Notes: generated by a model not told the origin, from the letters alone. A stretch of 64,000 nucleotides of DNA from CAYMZZ01 sp044463125 (GCA_044463125.1 JBIQMS010000012.1:1-64000); one strand, 5' to 3'. Positions 32,250 through 41,462 are shown, counted from the stretch's first letter. Made by a program: numbers and translations.

Positions 32250-35200
32250 ATGAAAAATCAAATGTTACTGGCATTCGGCCTGTTGGGCTTTGGGTTGACC
32301 CATGCCCAGCAAACCCGTTTTTATTCCGATCCCCAAACCCAGTTCAAGGAGGCTAAGGGGTATTTTCAGAATCGCCAGTACAGCCTGGCTTATCCATTGT
32401 TTCGGGAGCTCAGGCAATCTGTTCGGGAAACCAATATTGCCAATCAGCCCGTTACCAGCCAGGAGATTCATTATTATACCATCGCTTGCGCCTTAATGCA
32501 GGACGAAGCACGTGCGGAACAGGAAGCTATTGACTATATAGACCTGGAAAAAAATACCGCGCGGGTGCAAATGATGAACTATCATTTGGGTGAGTTTTAT
32601 TTCCGTCATTCCGATTTTAAGAAAGCAGCCGATCATTATGAATTGGCCAATATCGCCAACCTGGGCAACGCGGATATCGCGACCATGAAGTTTCATCAGG
32701 GCTATTCTTATTTCACGCTGCAGAAATTTGCGCAGGCCAAGCCTTTGTTCAATACCATACGCTCCAATCCGGAAGACCCCAACTATCTCGCGGCGAATTA
32801 TTATTATGGATTTCTTTCGTTTCGCGATAAGCAATATGCAGAGGCGCTCGCCAGTTTCCGGATCGTTGAGAACGAAAAGGAATATGCCGCTGTAGTACCT
32901 TATTATATAGCACAGATTTACTATATCCAGGACAAGAAAGAAGAAGCGCTGCAATACGCGGAGGCCAAGATCAAAAGCAATAATGCCCAGTATTATGATA
33001 TGGAGATGAAGCAGATGATCGGCCATGCCTATTTTGAGCGAAAAGAGTATAGCAAGGCCCTGCCTTATCTGGAGGATTATGTGAAGCGTTCCGATAAAGT
33101 GCGACGTGAGGATTTGTATGAATTATCTTATTCCCATTACCAGGCTAATAATCTCGAAAAAGCGATTGAAGGCTTTAAGCAGTTGAGTGGTAAGGAAGAT
33201 TCGCTGAGCCAAAGCGCGATGTACCTGCTGGGTGATGCTTATTTGAAAACCGGTCAGAAAGCGAACGCTCGAAATGCCTTTCTGTTTTGTGCCAGCAATA
33301 GCAGCGATAAGAAGCAGCAGGAAGTATCGCGTTTCCAGTATGCCAAATTATCGTATGAACTCGGTTATCAGGATGAATCGCTGAACAGTCTCCGCAATTT
33401 TCTGAGCACATATCCCAACTCCACTTACGATGCGGAAGCGAAAGACCTGCTGGTAGCGGTATTAACCAATACCAATAATTATCGTGAAGCCCTGAGCGTG
33501 CTGGAAGGTATGAAAAATCCCACGCCCAACGCGAAGCGCCTGTATCCCCGCATCCTTTATGGGCGTGCTACGGAATACATCAACGATAATCAATTGTATG
33601 AAGCGGACGACTTGCTGGATAAAGCCCTGAAAGATCCCAACAATGGAGCGGTATTGCCCCTCGTGAATTTCTGGAAGGGAGAGATCGCCTATAATATGCT
33701 GGAGCTGGATGACGCGATAAAGCATTACAATGCCTATATGAGCGGTGGTGCGCCCAGCAGTGGTGAGGCCAATATCAATACGGCACGCTACAACCTGGGT
33801 TATTGCTACATGGAAAAAGAAAACTATGCCGTTGCACGCAGCTTTTTTGAGCCCTTGTCGCGCAATGCATCATTAAACAGTGATGAGCTGACTCAGGATG
33901 CTTACCTGCGCCTGGCCGACTGTTTTTTCATGGAGCGAAATTTCACCAAGGCACGCAGCATGTATGATAATGCGATCCGTTTCAGCTGGCCCGATGAGGA
34001 CTATGCCACTTATCAAAGTGCCAGAATTGCTGGCATCCGCAGCGTGAAGGAAAAAATAAACCTGCTGAATACGATGGTTCGGAAGTTTCCGCAATCGCCA
34101 CTGGTAATGGATGCCAATATGGAGATTGCCAAAACCTATATGTCTGACGAGCAGTTTAGCGAAGCCATACCCTTCCTGCAAAAAGTAATTCAAAATGGCG
34201 GCAACGCCAGCTATAAGCCAGAAGCGCATTTAAAATTAGGCACTGCCTATTACAACCTCAATAATAATCAGGGTGCGCTGGATCAGTATAAATTATTGGT
34301 GAATCAATACCCCAATTCCACGGAAGCACAGGATGCCTTGTATAATGTGCGGAGCATTTACGTGGATGAGGGTCGGCCCGATGAGTATGCCGCATTCATG
34401 CGCTCGGTGGGCAAGCCCATTAGTGTGAATGCGGAAGACTCCCTTACCTATGCCGCCGCAGAAACGCAGCTCGTGAATGGCAATACCGCAGCGGCACAAA
34501 CCGCATTGCGCAATTACCTGCAGAAATTCCCCAACGGCACTTATGCCATCGACGCGAATTTTTACCTGGCCGATCTCTATCATACCCGCAAGGAATGGCA
34601 GAACGCGCTGGCAGGCTACGAGCCGGTAGCGCAGAAAGCACCTAATAAATACGCAGAACGCGCCATCCTGGCCGCGGCCCGAATCTATTTCTTCGAAATA
34701 AAAGATTACGCGAAAGCTGAAACCTATTTCCAGCAGTTGAAGAAGGAAGCCAGTACCCAGGACAACCGGCTGGAAGCCATGCGCGGACTGTTGCGTAGCC
34801 AGTATCAACAGGGTAAGTGGACGGAAGCGATGGAGAATGCCACGGAATTAACAGCGGCCAAAGGCAGTAATGCCGACGACAAGAGCCTGGCCAATATGAC
34901 CATCGGCAAATCGCAGCAGGTAAACGGCCGTTGCGACCAGGCTATTACAAGCTTTAAGTCGGTGGTAAGCATTAATAAGGCGGCGCTGGCTGCAGAAGCA
35001 CGCTATGAAATCGCGAAATGCTTTTTCGAACTCAACCGAATGGGCGACGCGGAGAAGTCGGCTTTTGAAGTGATCAACAAATCAGGCAGCTACGATTTCT
35101 GGGTAATTAAAGCCTATTTGTTGTTGGGCGATATTTACTTCCGCCAAAAAGACTATTTCAATGCCAAAGCTACATTCCAAAGTATTGTTGACAACACGCT

Positions 35201-35288
35201 GGAGCCCACACTGAAGGCTGAAGCGGAAGCCAAACTTAACCAGGTGATAGAAGAAGAGGGCCGTAACAGCAAAGTAGAAAATCCTTAA
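32250..35288 (+). CDS. Large periplasmic TPR-repeat protein
   Basis: A 1012-residue exported protein (signal LLAFGLLGFGLTHAQ) made almost entirely of tetratricopeptide repeats, roughly 34-residue helical hairpins with recurring patterns such as YKPEAHLKLGTAYYNLNN and YAIDANFYLADLYHTRK. This builds a long superhelical scaffold for protein contacts in the periplasm. It is first in a tight operon with an outer-membrane barrel (38 bp downstream to the preferred start) and an HU-like membrane protein, so it may join inner-membrane and outer-membrane partners; that is inference. It ends in a hydrophilic Glu-rich tail. Confidence 0.85.
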   Translation: MKNQMLLAFGLLGFGLTHAQQTRFYSDPQTQFKEAKGYFQNRQYSLAYPLFRELRQSVRETNIANQPVTSQEIHYYTIACALMQDEARAEQEAIDYIDLEKNTARVQMMNYHLGEFYFRHSDFKKAADHYELANIANLGNADIATMKFHQGYSYFTLQKFAQAKPLFNTIRSNPEDPNYLAANYYYGFLSFRDKQYAEALASFRIVENEKEYAAVVPYYIAQIYYIQDKKEEALQYAEAKIKSNNAQYYDMEMKQMIGHAYFERKEYSKALPYLEDYVKRSDKVRREDLYELSYSHYQANNLEKAIEGFKQLSGKEDSLSQSAMYLLGDAYLKTGQKANARNAFLFCASNSSDKKQQEVSRFQYAKLSYELGYQDESLNSLRNFLSTYPNSTYDAEAKDLLVAVLTNTNNYREALSVLEGMKNPTPNAKRLYPRILYGRATEYINDNQLYEADDLLDKALKDPNNGAVLPLVNFWKGEIAYNMLELDDAIKHYNAYMSGGAPSSGEANINTARYNLGYCYMEKENYAVARSFFEPLSRNASLNSDELTQDAYLRLADCFFMERNFTKARSMYDNAIRFSWPDEDYATYQSARIAGIRSVKEKINLLNTMVRKFPQSPLVMDANMEIAKTYMSDEQFSEAIPFLQKVIQNGGNASYKPEAHLKLGTAYYNLNNNQGALDQYKLLVNQYPNSTEAQDALYNVRSIYVDEGRPDEYAAFMRSVGKPISVNAEDSLTYAAAETQLVNGNTAAAQTALRNYLQKFPNGTYAIDANFYLADLYHTRKEWQNALAGYEPVAQKAPNKYAERAILAAARIYFFEIKDYAKAETYFQQLKKEASTQDNRLEAMRGLLRSQYQQGKWTEAMENATELTAAKGSNADDKSLANMTIGKSQQVNGRCDQAITSFKSVVSINKAALAAEARYEIAKCFFELNRMGDAEKSAFEVINKSGSYDFWVIKAYLLLGDIYFRQKDYFNAKATFQSIVDNTLEPTLKAEAEAKLNQVIEEEGRNSKVENP

Positions 35289-35326
35289 TAAACGAATACG
35301 CTGAGCATCCTATGCATACAACAATT

Positions 35327-36973
35327 ATGAAGCAAAGCATTTATTCCATACTGGCCATTTGCGGTTTGCTGATGGCCGCCCAGGCCCAGGCCCAGCGCAG
35401 AGATACGACGCGCTCGGTAGATATTACCTCGAGCTTTAAGCCCAGCCTGATGGAGCCGGCCAAGATCAATTTCAGCGCCACGCCTCCCACGGCTGATACC
35501 ACAAGGCCCCGGCTGAATTATGATATTCCCAATCCCAACCTGCTCTTTGCCTACCAGCCAGGCTCACTGAAGCCACTGGCCATGCAAATTGATACGTCTG
35601 TTGCTTTTAACAACAACAACTATATCAAGGCGGGTTTTGGAAGCCTGAAAACACCTTATGTGCAGGCCGGATTTTCCTTTGGGGATGGCAACACCGCGGG
35701 TATCAATTTATACGCGCGCCATGTGTCATCGCAAGGAAAGCGAGAGTACCAGGATTTTACCAATACACAGTTTAGGGCGACGGGTTTTTACAAAACAGCC
35801 AGTAATCACGAAATTACCGGAGGCATAGGTTTGCGTCAGGATCGTACTTATAAGTATGGTTATATGCCCGAAACCCTGACTTTTCCGGAAGACAGCCTTC
35901 GGCAGCGCTTTTCCACTATCAGCGTGAACGCGGGACTGCGTAACCTGGAGCCCACCAGCTTTGGTCTCAATTATGCACCCACGCTTCGCTTCGATATTTT
36001 CAATGACCATCTCAAGAATAGTGAAAGCAATACCGTGCTGAATCTGCCCCTGGAAAAAACCGTGGGCCAGGATTTCAGCGTTAACCTGGGTCTAACCTTC
36101 GATCTTACCCGTTACTCTCCTGATAAGGCTTCCGCGATAAACAATACCGTTTGGTATTTGTCGCCTTCGGTAACCTATAAAAGCACCAACCTGCGTTTGC
36201 AGGGCGGCATCCGTCCCAGCTGGGATAATAGCGAGTTTAAAATGTTTCCCAATATCCTCGCTGAAATTGGCACCGACGACAGCCGTTTTACTTTTCACGC
36301 AGGCTGGACGGGTTACGTTCGCAAGACCAATTATCAATACCTGGCATCGCAGAACCCCTGGTTGTGGGCGCCGGGTGAATTGCGCAATACCTGGATCGAA
36401 GAGCGCTTTGCCGGTTTCAAAGGATCGGTGGGTGATCATTTTTCCTATAGTGCGAAAGTGGGTTTCAACCGCCTGAATAATCAGCCTCTCTTTATTAATG
36501 ATACCGTTTCCGGTACCGATGGCAAATCTTTTAATGTGGTATATGCTGATCGCATAAATGTGTTGAACCTGGGTGGTGAACTGGGTTACACGGTGGAGGA
36601 AAAATTCAGCGTGATTGCCAACCTGCAGTTCAACCAGTTTACCGGCTTGCAGGGCCAGCAGAAAGCCTGGGGCATGTTGCCGCTCGAGCTGAACACATCC
36701 ATGAGCCTCCGCATCATAAAGGACCTCTGGCTCAAGAGCGATCTCTTTGCCTGGAGTGGCCCCAGATACCTGCGTGCCGATGGTAGTGATGGTAAGTTGA
36801 GTGGCGCTTTTGACCTCAATGCCGGGCTCGAGTTCCGGGTATCGCGGAATATTAATCTTTGGACGCAGTTCAACAATATTTTCAATAAAGAATACCAGCG
36901 CTGGAATCAGTATCCGGTTTATGGGTTCAACTTAGTGGGCGGAATTGTATTTTCGTTTGATCAAAAACCCTGA
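35327..36973 (+). CDS. TonB-receptor-like outer-membrane barrel
   Basis: A 548-residue protein with signal peptide (LAICGLLMAAQAQAQ) and then amphipathic beta strands throughout (YIKAGFGSLKTPYVQAGFSF, KNYQYLA-like strands), ending in the typical aromatic barrel terminus VGGIVFSFDQKP. The late segment NINLWTQFNNIFNKEYQRW is the pattern seen near the end of TonB-dependent receptors, but the plug domain is missing, so it is a barrel without a normal plug. ATGs at 35312 and 35327 are both possible; the second starts the signal peptide. Its stop lies 1 bp before the next start. Confidence 0.8.
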   Translation: MKQSIYSILAICGLLMAAQAQAQRRDTTRSVDITSSFKPSLMEPAKINFSATPPTADTTRPRLNYDIPNPNLLFAYQPGSLKPLAMQIDTSVAFNNNNYIKAGFGSLKTPYVQAGFSFGDGNTAGINLYARHVSSQGKREYQDFTNTQFRATGFYKTASNHEITGGIGLRQDRTYKYGYMPETLTFPEDSLRQRFSTISVNAGLRNLEPTSFGLNYAPTLRFDIFNDHLKNSESNTVLNLPLEKTVGQDFSVNLGLTFDLTRYSPDKASAINNTVWYLSPSVTYKSTNLRLQGGIRPSWDNSEFKMFPNILAEIGTDDSRFTFHAGWTGYVRKTNYQYLASQNPWLWAPGELRNTWIEERFAGFKGSVGDHFSYSAKVGFNRLNNQPLFINDTVSGTDGKSFNVVYADRINVLNLGGELGYTVEEKFSVIANLQFNQFTGLQGQQKAWGMLPLELNTSMSLRIIKDLWLKSDLFAWSGPRYLRADGSDGKLSGAFDLNAGLEFRVSRNINLWTQFNNIFNKEYQRWNQYPVYGFNLVGGIVFSFDQKP

Positions 36974-36974
36974 C

Positions 36975-37580
36975 ATGTACGGCGAGTTAAGAAAATACCT
37001 GTTTCTCCATCATGAATTGAATATGCCCGGCATTGGCAGGCTGCGCCTTGAAAGAGAACCGGCATCTATTGATGTGGCGAATCGCCAGATTAATCCCCCC
37101 GCTTATCGCCTGGCGTTCGACGAAACAAATAGCCAGCCATCCCGACGATTTTTCGATTGCCTTGCTTCAGCCCTTGCTATTCCGGATCGTGAAGCGATTA
37201 TGCGCTACAATAATTTTGTGTTCGATCTGCGTGAAAGAATACAGAAGGGAGAAACCCTGTTGTGGGAAGGAATTGGGGAGTGGAAAAAGGCATTAGGTTC
37301 AGGCATCGCGTTCACGCCGGCTTTTGAACAAATGCCGGAGGGCGAGCCAGTGACAGCCGAAAGGGTATTGCGCGAAAAAGCGGAACACCAGGTCAGGGTA
37401 GGCGAGTCGGAAAGAACCGCCGATGAAATGCGCGAATATTTCCAGTCGGCACCTATAAAAAAAGATATTTATTGGGCTGTAGCCCTGGTGCTGCTTGTGA
37501 TCCTGGTTATACTGATAGGATTTTATTTTTCCAGCAAAGGAGTGGTGGTGGAAGCGATAGGAAATGGAATGAAACCGTGA
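36975..37580 (+). CDS. HU-CCDC81-like domain membrane protein
   Basis: A 201-residue protein: tandem HU-like domains of the CCDC81 bacterial type (about 1-58, LRKYLFLHHELNMPGIGRL; about 60-120, IQKGETLLWEGIGEWKK), a charged linker, one membrane helix (IYWAVALVLLVILVILIGFY, about 169-188) and a short tail. Relatives in Bacteroidota usually continue into a SPOR peptidoglycan-binding domain, which is absent here. The ATG at 36975 follows the barrel stop by one base, so translation is probably coupled. The stop codon TGA is the first unit of a CCGTGA repeat array. Confidence 0.75.
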   Translation: MYGELRKYLFLHHELNMPGIGRLRLEREPASIDVANRQINPPAYRLAFDETNSQPSRRFFDCLASALAIPDREAIMRYNNFVFDLRERIQKGETLLWEGIGEWKKALGSGIAFTPAFEQMPEGEPVTAERVLREKAEHQVRVGESERTADEMREYFQSAPIKKDIYWAVALVLLVILVILIGFYFSSKGVVVEAIGNGMKP

Positions 37581-37850
37581 GCCGTGAATCGTGAGCCGTG
37601 AGTCGTGAATCGTGAATCGTGAGTCGTGAGCCGTGAGCCGTGAGCCGTGAGTCATGAGCCGTGAATCGTGAGTCGTGAGCCGTGAGCCTTGAGCCGTGAT
37701 TTGGGATTACCTATTTTATCAATTAATTTTGTCAGTGATATAGAATGGTAAAGATGGTATTACTTCAAAAATGAAGTTTAGACCCTAAACTCTAAATCTT
37801 AAACTTTCAAACTCCTACTCACGATTCACGATTCACGATTCACGTCTCAC
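37575..37850. repeat. Nested GTGAATC/TTTAGGG inverted array
   Basis: The left outer arm (37575-37700) has about 17 units of CCGTGAG, TCGTGAA and TCGTGAG. The right side has an inner module complementary to TTTAGGG (about 37783-37812) and an outer module ACGATTCACGATTCACG (37815-37850), the reverse complement of the left arm. A loop of about 80 bases has no known feature. The array starts with the stop codon of the HU-like gene and ends 11 bp before the next ATG. Confidence 0.85.
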
Positions 37851-37861
37851 CACTTCCTGCC

Positions 37862-38746
37862 ATGCTTCACTATTCCCATTGCCCCATTTGTGGTTCCGAT
37901 CGTTTGATGCCCATTTTCCAGGTAAAAGATAATTTGGTGAGTGGCGAAATTTTTCCGGTGCTGGAATGTGGCGGATGTACGCTGCGGCTCACACAGGACG
38001 TGCCGGGGCCCGACGAAATTGCACCCTATTATAAGTCTGAAGCTTATGTTTCGCACAGCAACACCCGCAAGGGAATGGTGAACTGGCTCTACCACCAGGT
38101 ACGTAAGCGCACACTGGTGAAGAAAAGGAAGTGGATAGAAAAATGGACAGGGAAAATGCAAGGGGACTTGCTGGATGTGGGGGCCGGATCCGGAGCTTTT
38201 GTGGGCGCAATGAAGGAGAACGGGTGGCAGGTGAGGGGCCTGGAGCCGGATCCTGACGCAAGGGCGGTGGCTTTGCAGGATCATGGCATTGTTTTAGACG
38301 ATATCAGCCAACTCTTTAATTTACCCGACGCGCAATTCGACGCCATTACACTCTGGCATGTATTGGAGCATGTACATGCTTTACAGGATTATATGGCGAA
38401 AATGGCCCGGCTTATTAAGCCGGAAGGCGCCATTTTTGTGGCTGTTCCCAATTACACTTCTGGCGATGCAAGACATTTTGGAGAACACTGGGCGGCTTAT
38501 GATGTGCCAAGGCACCTGTACCATTTCTCCCCGGCCAGCATGCAGGTGCTGGCAGCAAAGCATGGCCTGAAAATAGAAGCGCAATTGCCCATGAAATTCG
38601 ACAGCTTCTATGTATCCCTCCTGAGTTATAAGCATAAATCAGGATCGAGCCGATGGCTTTCCTCATTCTGGCAGGGGCTGAGCAGTAATTTGAAAGCGGG
38701 AAAATATGGGGCCAGCTCGATTGTTTACGTTTTACGTAGTACGTAA
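37862..38746 (+). CDS. Class I SAM-dependent methyltransferase
   Basis: A 294-residue enzyme with an N-terminal zinc-ribbon-like part (CPICGSDRL near residue 6 and CGGCTLR near 40) followed by a Rossmann methyltransferase domain (about 90-260): SAM-binding LLDVGAGSGAFVGAM, acidic LEPDPDA, and ITLWHVLEHVH. The layout is that of sugar or small-molecule methyltransferases of surface-polysaccharide or natural-product clusters, but the neighbours do not reveal a pathway. Its last residues and stop (VLRST, TAA) are encoded by the ACGTAGTACGTAA repeat that follows. Confidence 0.88.
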   Translation: MLHYSHCPICGSDRLMPIFQVKDNLVSGEIFPVLECGGCTLRLTQDVPGPDEIAPYYKSEAYVSHSNTRKGMVNWLYHQVRKRTLVKKRKWIEKWTGKMQGDLLDVGAGSGAFVGAMKENGWQVRGLEPDPDARAVALQDHGIVLDDISQLFNLPDAQFDAITLWHVLEHVHALQDYMAKMARLIKPEGAIFVAVPNYTSGDARHFGEHWAAYDVPRHLYHFSPASMQVLAAKHGLKIEAQLPMKFDSFYVSLLSYKHKSGSSRWLSSFWQGLSSNLKAGKYGASSIVYVLRST

Positions 38747-39125
38747 TACGTAGTACGTGGGTTCTTGGGTTTAAAGTTTGTTGTTTAATGTAATTCTGTT
38801 GTAATAGTAGATGGTAGAAATTTCATACAAATATTTCCTCTGCAAGAGTCTACCGTAGGTTAATTCTAATTGCAGGAATCATTTATCTGCGTTCATCTGC
38901 GCAACAAATCTGCGCATATCTGCGGGAAAATTCTCCTGAACTCTGGAGCTGTTTAAAGTGCTGAATTATTTCCCGCAGATTTCCGCAGATTCCAACGCAG
39001 ATTTCCGCAGATTTTTTTTGAAACAAATGCCATATCCCCCAACCATCCAATCATCTCCTTAAACCCTAAACTCTAAACCTTAAACCCAAAAAACGTAATA
39101 CGTAATACGTAATACGTACAACGTA
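38724..39125. repeat. Three-level nested inverted repeat between convergent genes
   Basis: Outer module: ACGTAGTACGTAATACG units at 38724-38758, answered by ACGTAATACGTAATACG at 39091-39125. Middle module: GGGTTTAAAGTTTG at 38761-38790, answered by CCTTAAACCCTAAACTC at 39057-39088. Inner module: the CTGCGG element at 38885-39018. The order is mirror-symmetric. It begins inside the methyltransferase's last codons and ends 2 bp before the stop of the opposing gene. An 94-base single-copy stretch (38791-38884) lies between the middle and inner left modules. Confidence 0.88.
38885..39018 (+). repeat. CTGCGG inverted-repeat element, copy 2
   Basis: Left arm 38885-38930 (ATCTGCGCAACAAATCTGCG) and right arm 38971-39018 (CCCGCAGATTTCCGCAG) flank a core containing CTCCTGAACT and GTTTAAAGTGCTGA. 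It aligns over its full length with the reverse complement of 6771-6903. Confidence 0.88.
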
Positions 39126-39127
39126 AC

Positions 39128-39937
39128 TCACTCCGAAAACTGCACCTCATACATTTCCGGCCACAACTTTCCCGTGATGAAGAAGGTCTTCTTTGTGCTG
39201 TCGTAGGCGATACCATTCGGTACGTCCACATCCGGTTTCAATTTTTTCACCCGATCCCAGAGATCTGATAAATCGGCTTTGGCGACCACCGTGCCGGAGC
39301 CGGGGTCAATTTTGAAGATATACGGAAACTGATACTGATTGGCATATACAAAGCCATTTACATATTCCAGCTCGTTGAGGTTATAGGAAAGCGCACCTCC
39401 TTCAGTAATTGACTGTGTGCGCAGAAGGCGGAAACTGCCCGGCTCATAATAATAGAGTTTGGATGATCCATCGGATGCAATCAATTCCTTACCATTATTC
39501 GTCAGACCCCATCCCTCGTGATTGATTGAATATTCCGCAATCTTCTTAAAATCTTTTACGTGGTAAGCAAATGCTTTTCTGTTTTGCCAGGTGAGCTGAT
39601 AAACGGTGTCGTTCATTATACTGATACCTTCGCCGAAAAGTTCCTTGTCAAGCGCGATCTTCCGATTCGCCTTTCCTGTTTGCTGATCGATTTGCATGAG
39701 GAAAGATCCGGCCGCGCTGCCCGATCCCGTCCCTTCATACAGCTTTCCCTGGTAGAATTCCAGGCCCTGGGTGTAGTAAGCCGTATCATGCGGAAAAGTG
39801 TTGAGGATGGAAAAGGTCATCGTACGGGGGCCTTTTGCAGCGGGTGTACCGGGATCTGCGGGTTGGTCAGGTCCATTGCAGGCTGTGGCCAGAAACGCCA
39901 GCGCCAGTATAGCATAAGTTCTCTGGATAGTCATCAT
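39128..39937 (-). CDS. Glutaminyl-peptide cyclotransferase lipoprotein
   Basis: A 269-residue bacterial/plant-type glutamine cyclotransferase that converts N-terminal Gln of peptides to pyroglutamate. It has a lipoprotein signal (ALAFLATACNGPD, Cys at 20) and the five-bladed propeller pattern of the family: FPHDTAYYTQGLEFYQGKLY, LTWQNRKAFAYHV, GWGLTNNGKELIASDGS, LNELEYVNGFVYANQYQ and PNGIAYDSTKKTFFITGKLW. Catalytic and binding Glu, Trp and Asp residues fall in these segments. It probably acts on exported peptides in the periplasm. Its stop abuts the nested repeat. Confidence 0.92.
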   Translation of the reverse strand: MMTIQRTYAILALAFLATACNGPDQPADPGTPAAKGPRTMTFSILNTFPHDTAYYTQGLEFYQGKLYEGTGSGSAAGSFLMQIDQQTGKANRKIALDKELFGEGISIMNDTVYQLTWQNRKAFAYHVKDFKKIAEYSINHEGWGLTNNGKELIASDGSSKLYYYEPGSFRLLRTQSITEGGALSYNLNELEYVNGFVYANQYQFPYIFKIDPGSGTVVAKADLSDLWDRVKKLKPDVDVPNGIAYDSTKKTFFITGKLWPEMYEVQFSE

Positions 39938-39945
39938 GATGTCAG

Positions 39946-39953
39946 CAAAAATA
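39946..39953 (-). promoter_or_regulatory. -7 promoter box for the glutamine cyclotransferase gene
   Basis: TATTTTTG on the minus strand is an exact TAnnTTTG match, 8 bp from the first ATG and 11 bp from the second. Confidence 0.55.
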
Positions 39954-40172
39954 CGTGCCTGTGGGCGAATCAGTTGTTAAAGATCACCGCAAGGTACGGC
40001 TTCGTATTTTTACGATCGAAAAAATGCTGCAGCTTTCAAAAATTGTTTTATATTTGACCGTTGCCCGTCCCCCGGGCCTTTCTCAAAATCGTATCCCCCG
40101 AACAGCCGTTCAAAATCCCTTCCAGATTTACCCCAAAGCTTCCAATGCCGCTTGAATACTCATGGCAGTTTA

Positions 40173-40203
40173 TTGCAGCCATGCTTCACGTACCAATTAT
40201 TTG
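40173..40203 (+). promoter_or_regulatory. Possible promoter of the M43 protease gene
   Basis: TTG (40173-40175) and ATTATTTG (40196-40203; 7 of 8 to a relaxed TAnnTTTG) are 20 bp apart. The ATG follows after 5 bp, suggesting a leaderless mRNA. Confidence 0.4.
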
Positions 40204-40208
40204 TCCCA

Positions 40209-41462
40209 ATGAAGCGTGTATTCACCGGCATTCTACTCGTACTGGCATTTCTGTATCGATCGGAGGCGCAAACCCATTGCAGTACCCCTACCTACCTGCA
40301 GGAGCAAACCCTGTTGAACCCTTCGCTGGAAAGTAGCATTCAATCCATAGAAAATTTTATTGCCCGTCAAAAAAATAAACCATCCGCATTGCAATCGCGC
40401 GGGGATGGCAAAACCCTTATCGTGATACCGGTGGTATTCCATGTGCTCTATCATGAAGCCACGCAGAATATTCCCAATGAAAAAATTCATGAGCAGCTCC
40501 GGATACTGAATGAAGCTTTTCGCCGCCTGGGAGCCGATACGGTCAACACACCGGAGCGGTTTAAGGCGCTGGCGGCTGACTGCGAAATTGAGTTTAAACT
40601 GGCCATTGCTGATCCTGAGCGCCGCGCTACCAGCGGCATCATTCGCAAGTACACTCCCATACAGGCCTGGGATGCCGATGATAAAATGAAATCGGCGGAA
40701 GAAATGGGCGCGGATGCCTGGGATGCCAGTCAATACCTGAATATCTGGGTTTGCAGCCTTCGGCGTGCCCTGGGCTACGCCAGCTTTCCTGGCGGAGATC
40801 CCAAAAAAGACGGAATGGTACTAAACTATGGTATTGTTGGCACCAGCAACTCGGCCAGTTTTGGTGAGGGAAAGGTGGCCGTGCATGAAGTGGGGCACTG
40901 GTTGGGTCTGCGGCATATCTGGGGTGATGATTACTGTGGTGACGATTGGGTGGATGATACGCCGAAGCAGGCCGGATTTACCAATGGTTGTCCCGATGGC
41001 ATTCGCCGGTCCTGCGGCAATGATGCCGCTGGCGACATGTATATGAATTATATGGACCTCACCAACGATGCCTGTATCAATCTCTTCACAGAGGGACAAA
41101 AGGAAAGGATGCGCGCCTTGTTTGAGCCCGGCGGTTTCCGCGAAAGCCTGCTTTCCTCAAAAGGCTTGCAGCCACCCACGCAAGAAGAAATACCGGTAGG
41201 CGGGGAGCCTCCCCGCTGGCTCAAACCCGTGATCTATCCCAATCCCGCCCGTGGGCAGATTACCGTGGACCTGGCTTATGATCCCCGCTGGATAGGCAAT
41301 ACTCTTTTTGTGACCAATATGCAGGGCGTACGCAGCCTGCAGGTTCGCATCAGCAGTGGCGTGCAGCAGCTGGATATTAGCCGGCTGAAACCCGGAGTTT
41401 ACCTGCTCACCAGCCGGCGAAGTGATGGAACAAGTTTGAAAATGAAATTCGTAGTACAGTAA
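40209..41462 (+). CDS. Secreted M43-family zinc metalloprotease with T9SS sorting domain
   Basis: A 417-residue protein starting at the ATG at 40209 with signal VFTGILLVLAFLYRSEAQ. The pappalysin-like catalytic domain has HEVGHWLGLRH (zinc ligands and catalytic Glu, near residues 225-235), cysteines in GCPDGIRRSC and the Met-turn in MYMNYMDL. Residues about 340-417 form a type A T9SS sorting domain: VIYPNPARGQITVDL, then LDISRLKPGVYLL and KMKFVVQ. The protein should pass the outer membrane by the type 9 system and act outside the cell or on its surface. The longer frame from 40152 lacks a signal at its start. Confidence 0.92.
   Translation: MKRVFTGILLVLAFLYRSEAQTHCSTPTYLQEQTLLNPSLESSIQSIENFIARQKNKPSALQSRGDGKTLIVIPVVFHVLYHEATQNIPNEKIHEQLRILNEAFRRLGADTVNTPERFKALAADCEIEFKLAIADPERRATSGIIRKYTPIQAWDADDKMKSAEEMGADAWDASQYLNIWVCSLRRALGYASFPGGDPKKDGMVLNYGIVGTSNSASFGEGKVAVHEVGHWLGLRHIWGDDYCGDDWVDDTPKQAGFTNGCPDGIRRSCGNDAAGDMYMNYMDLTNDACINLFTEGQKERMRALFEPGGFRESLLSSKGLQPPTQEEIPVGGEPPRWLKPVIYPNPARGQITVDLAYDPRWIGNTLFVTNMQGVRSLQVRISSGVQQLDISRLKPGVYLLTSRRSDGTSLKMKFVVQ

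Noticed and set aside
32071..32253. 60-codon plus-strand frame before the TPR gene
   Set aside because: No signal, domain or promoter box supports it; it lies in the divergent promoter region of the DoxX and TPR genes and ends inside the TPR start.
37575..37700. Possible CRISPR array
   Set aside because: Units are only seven bases with no unique spacers, no cas gene is near, and the arrays have mirror-image arms. They are tandem repeats.
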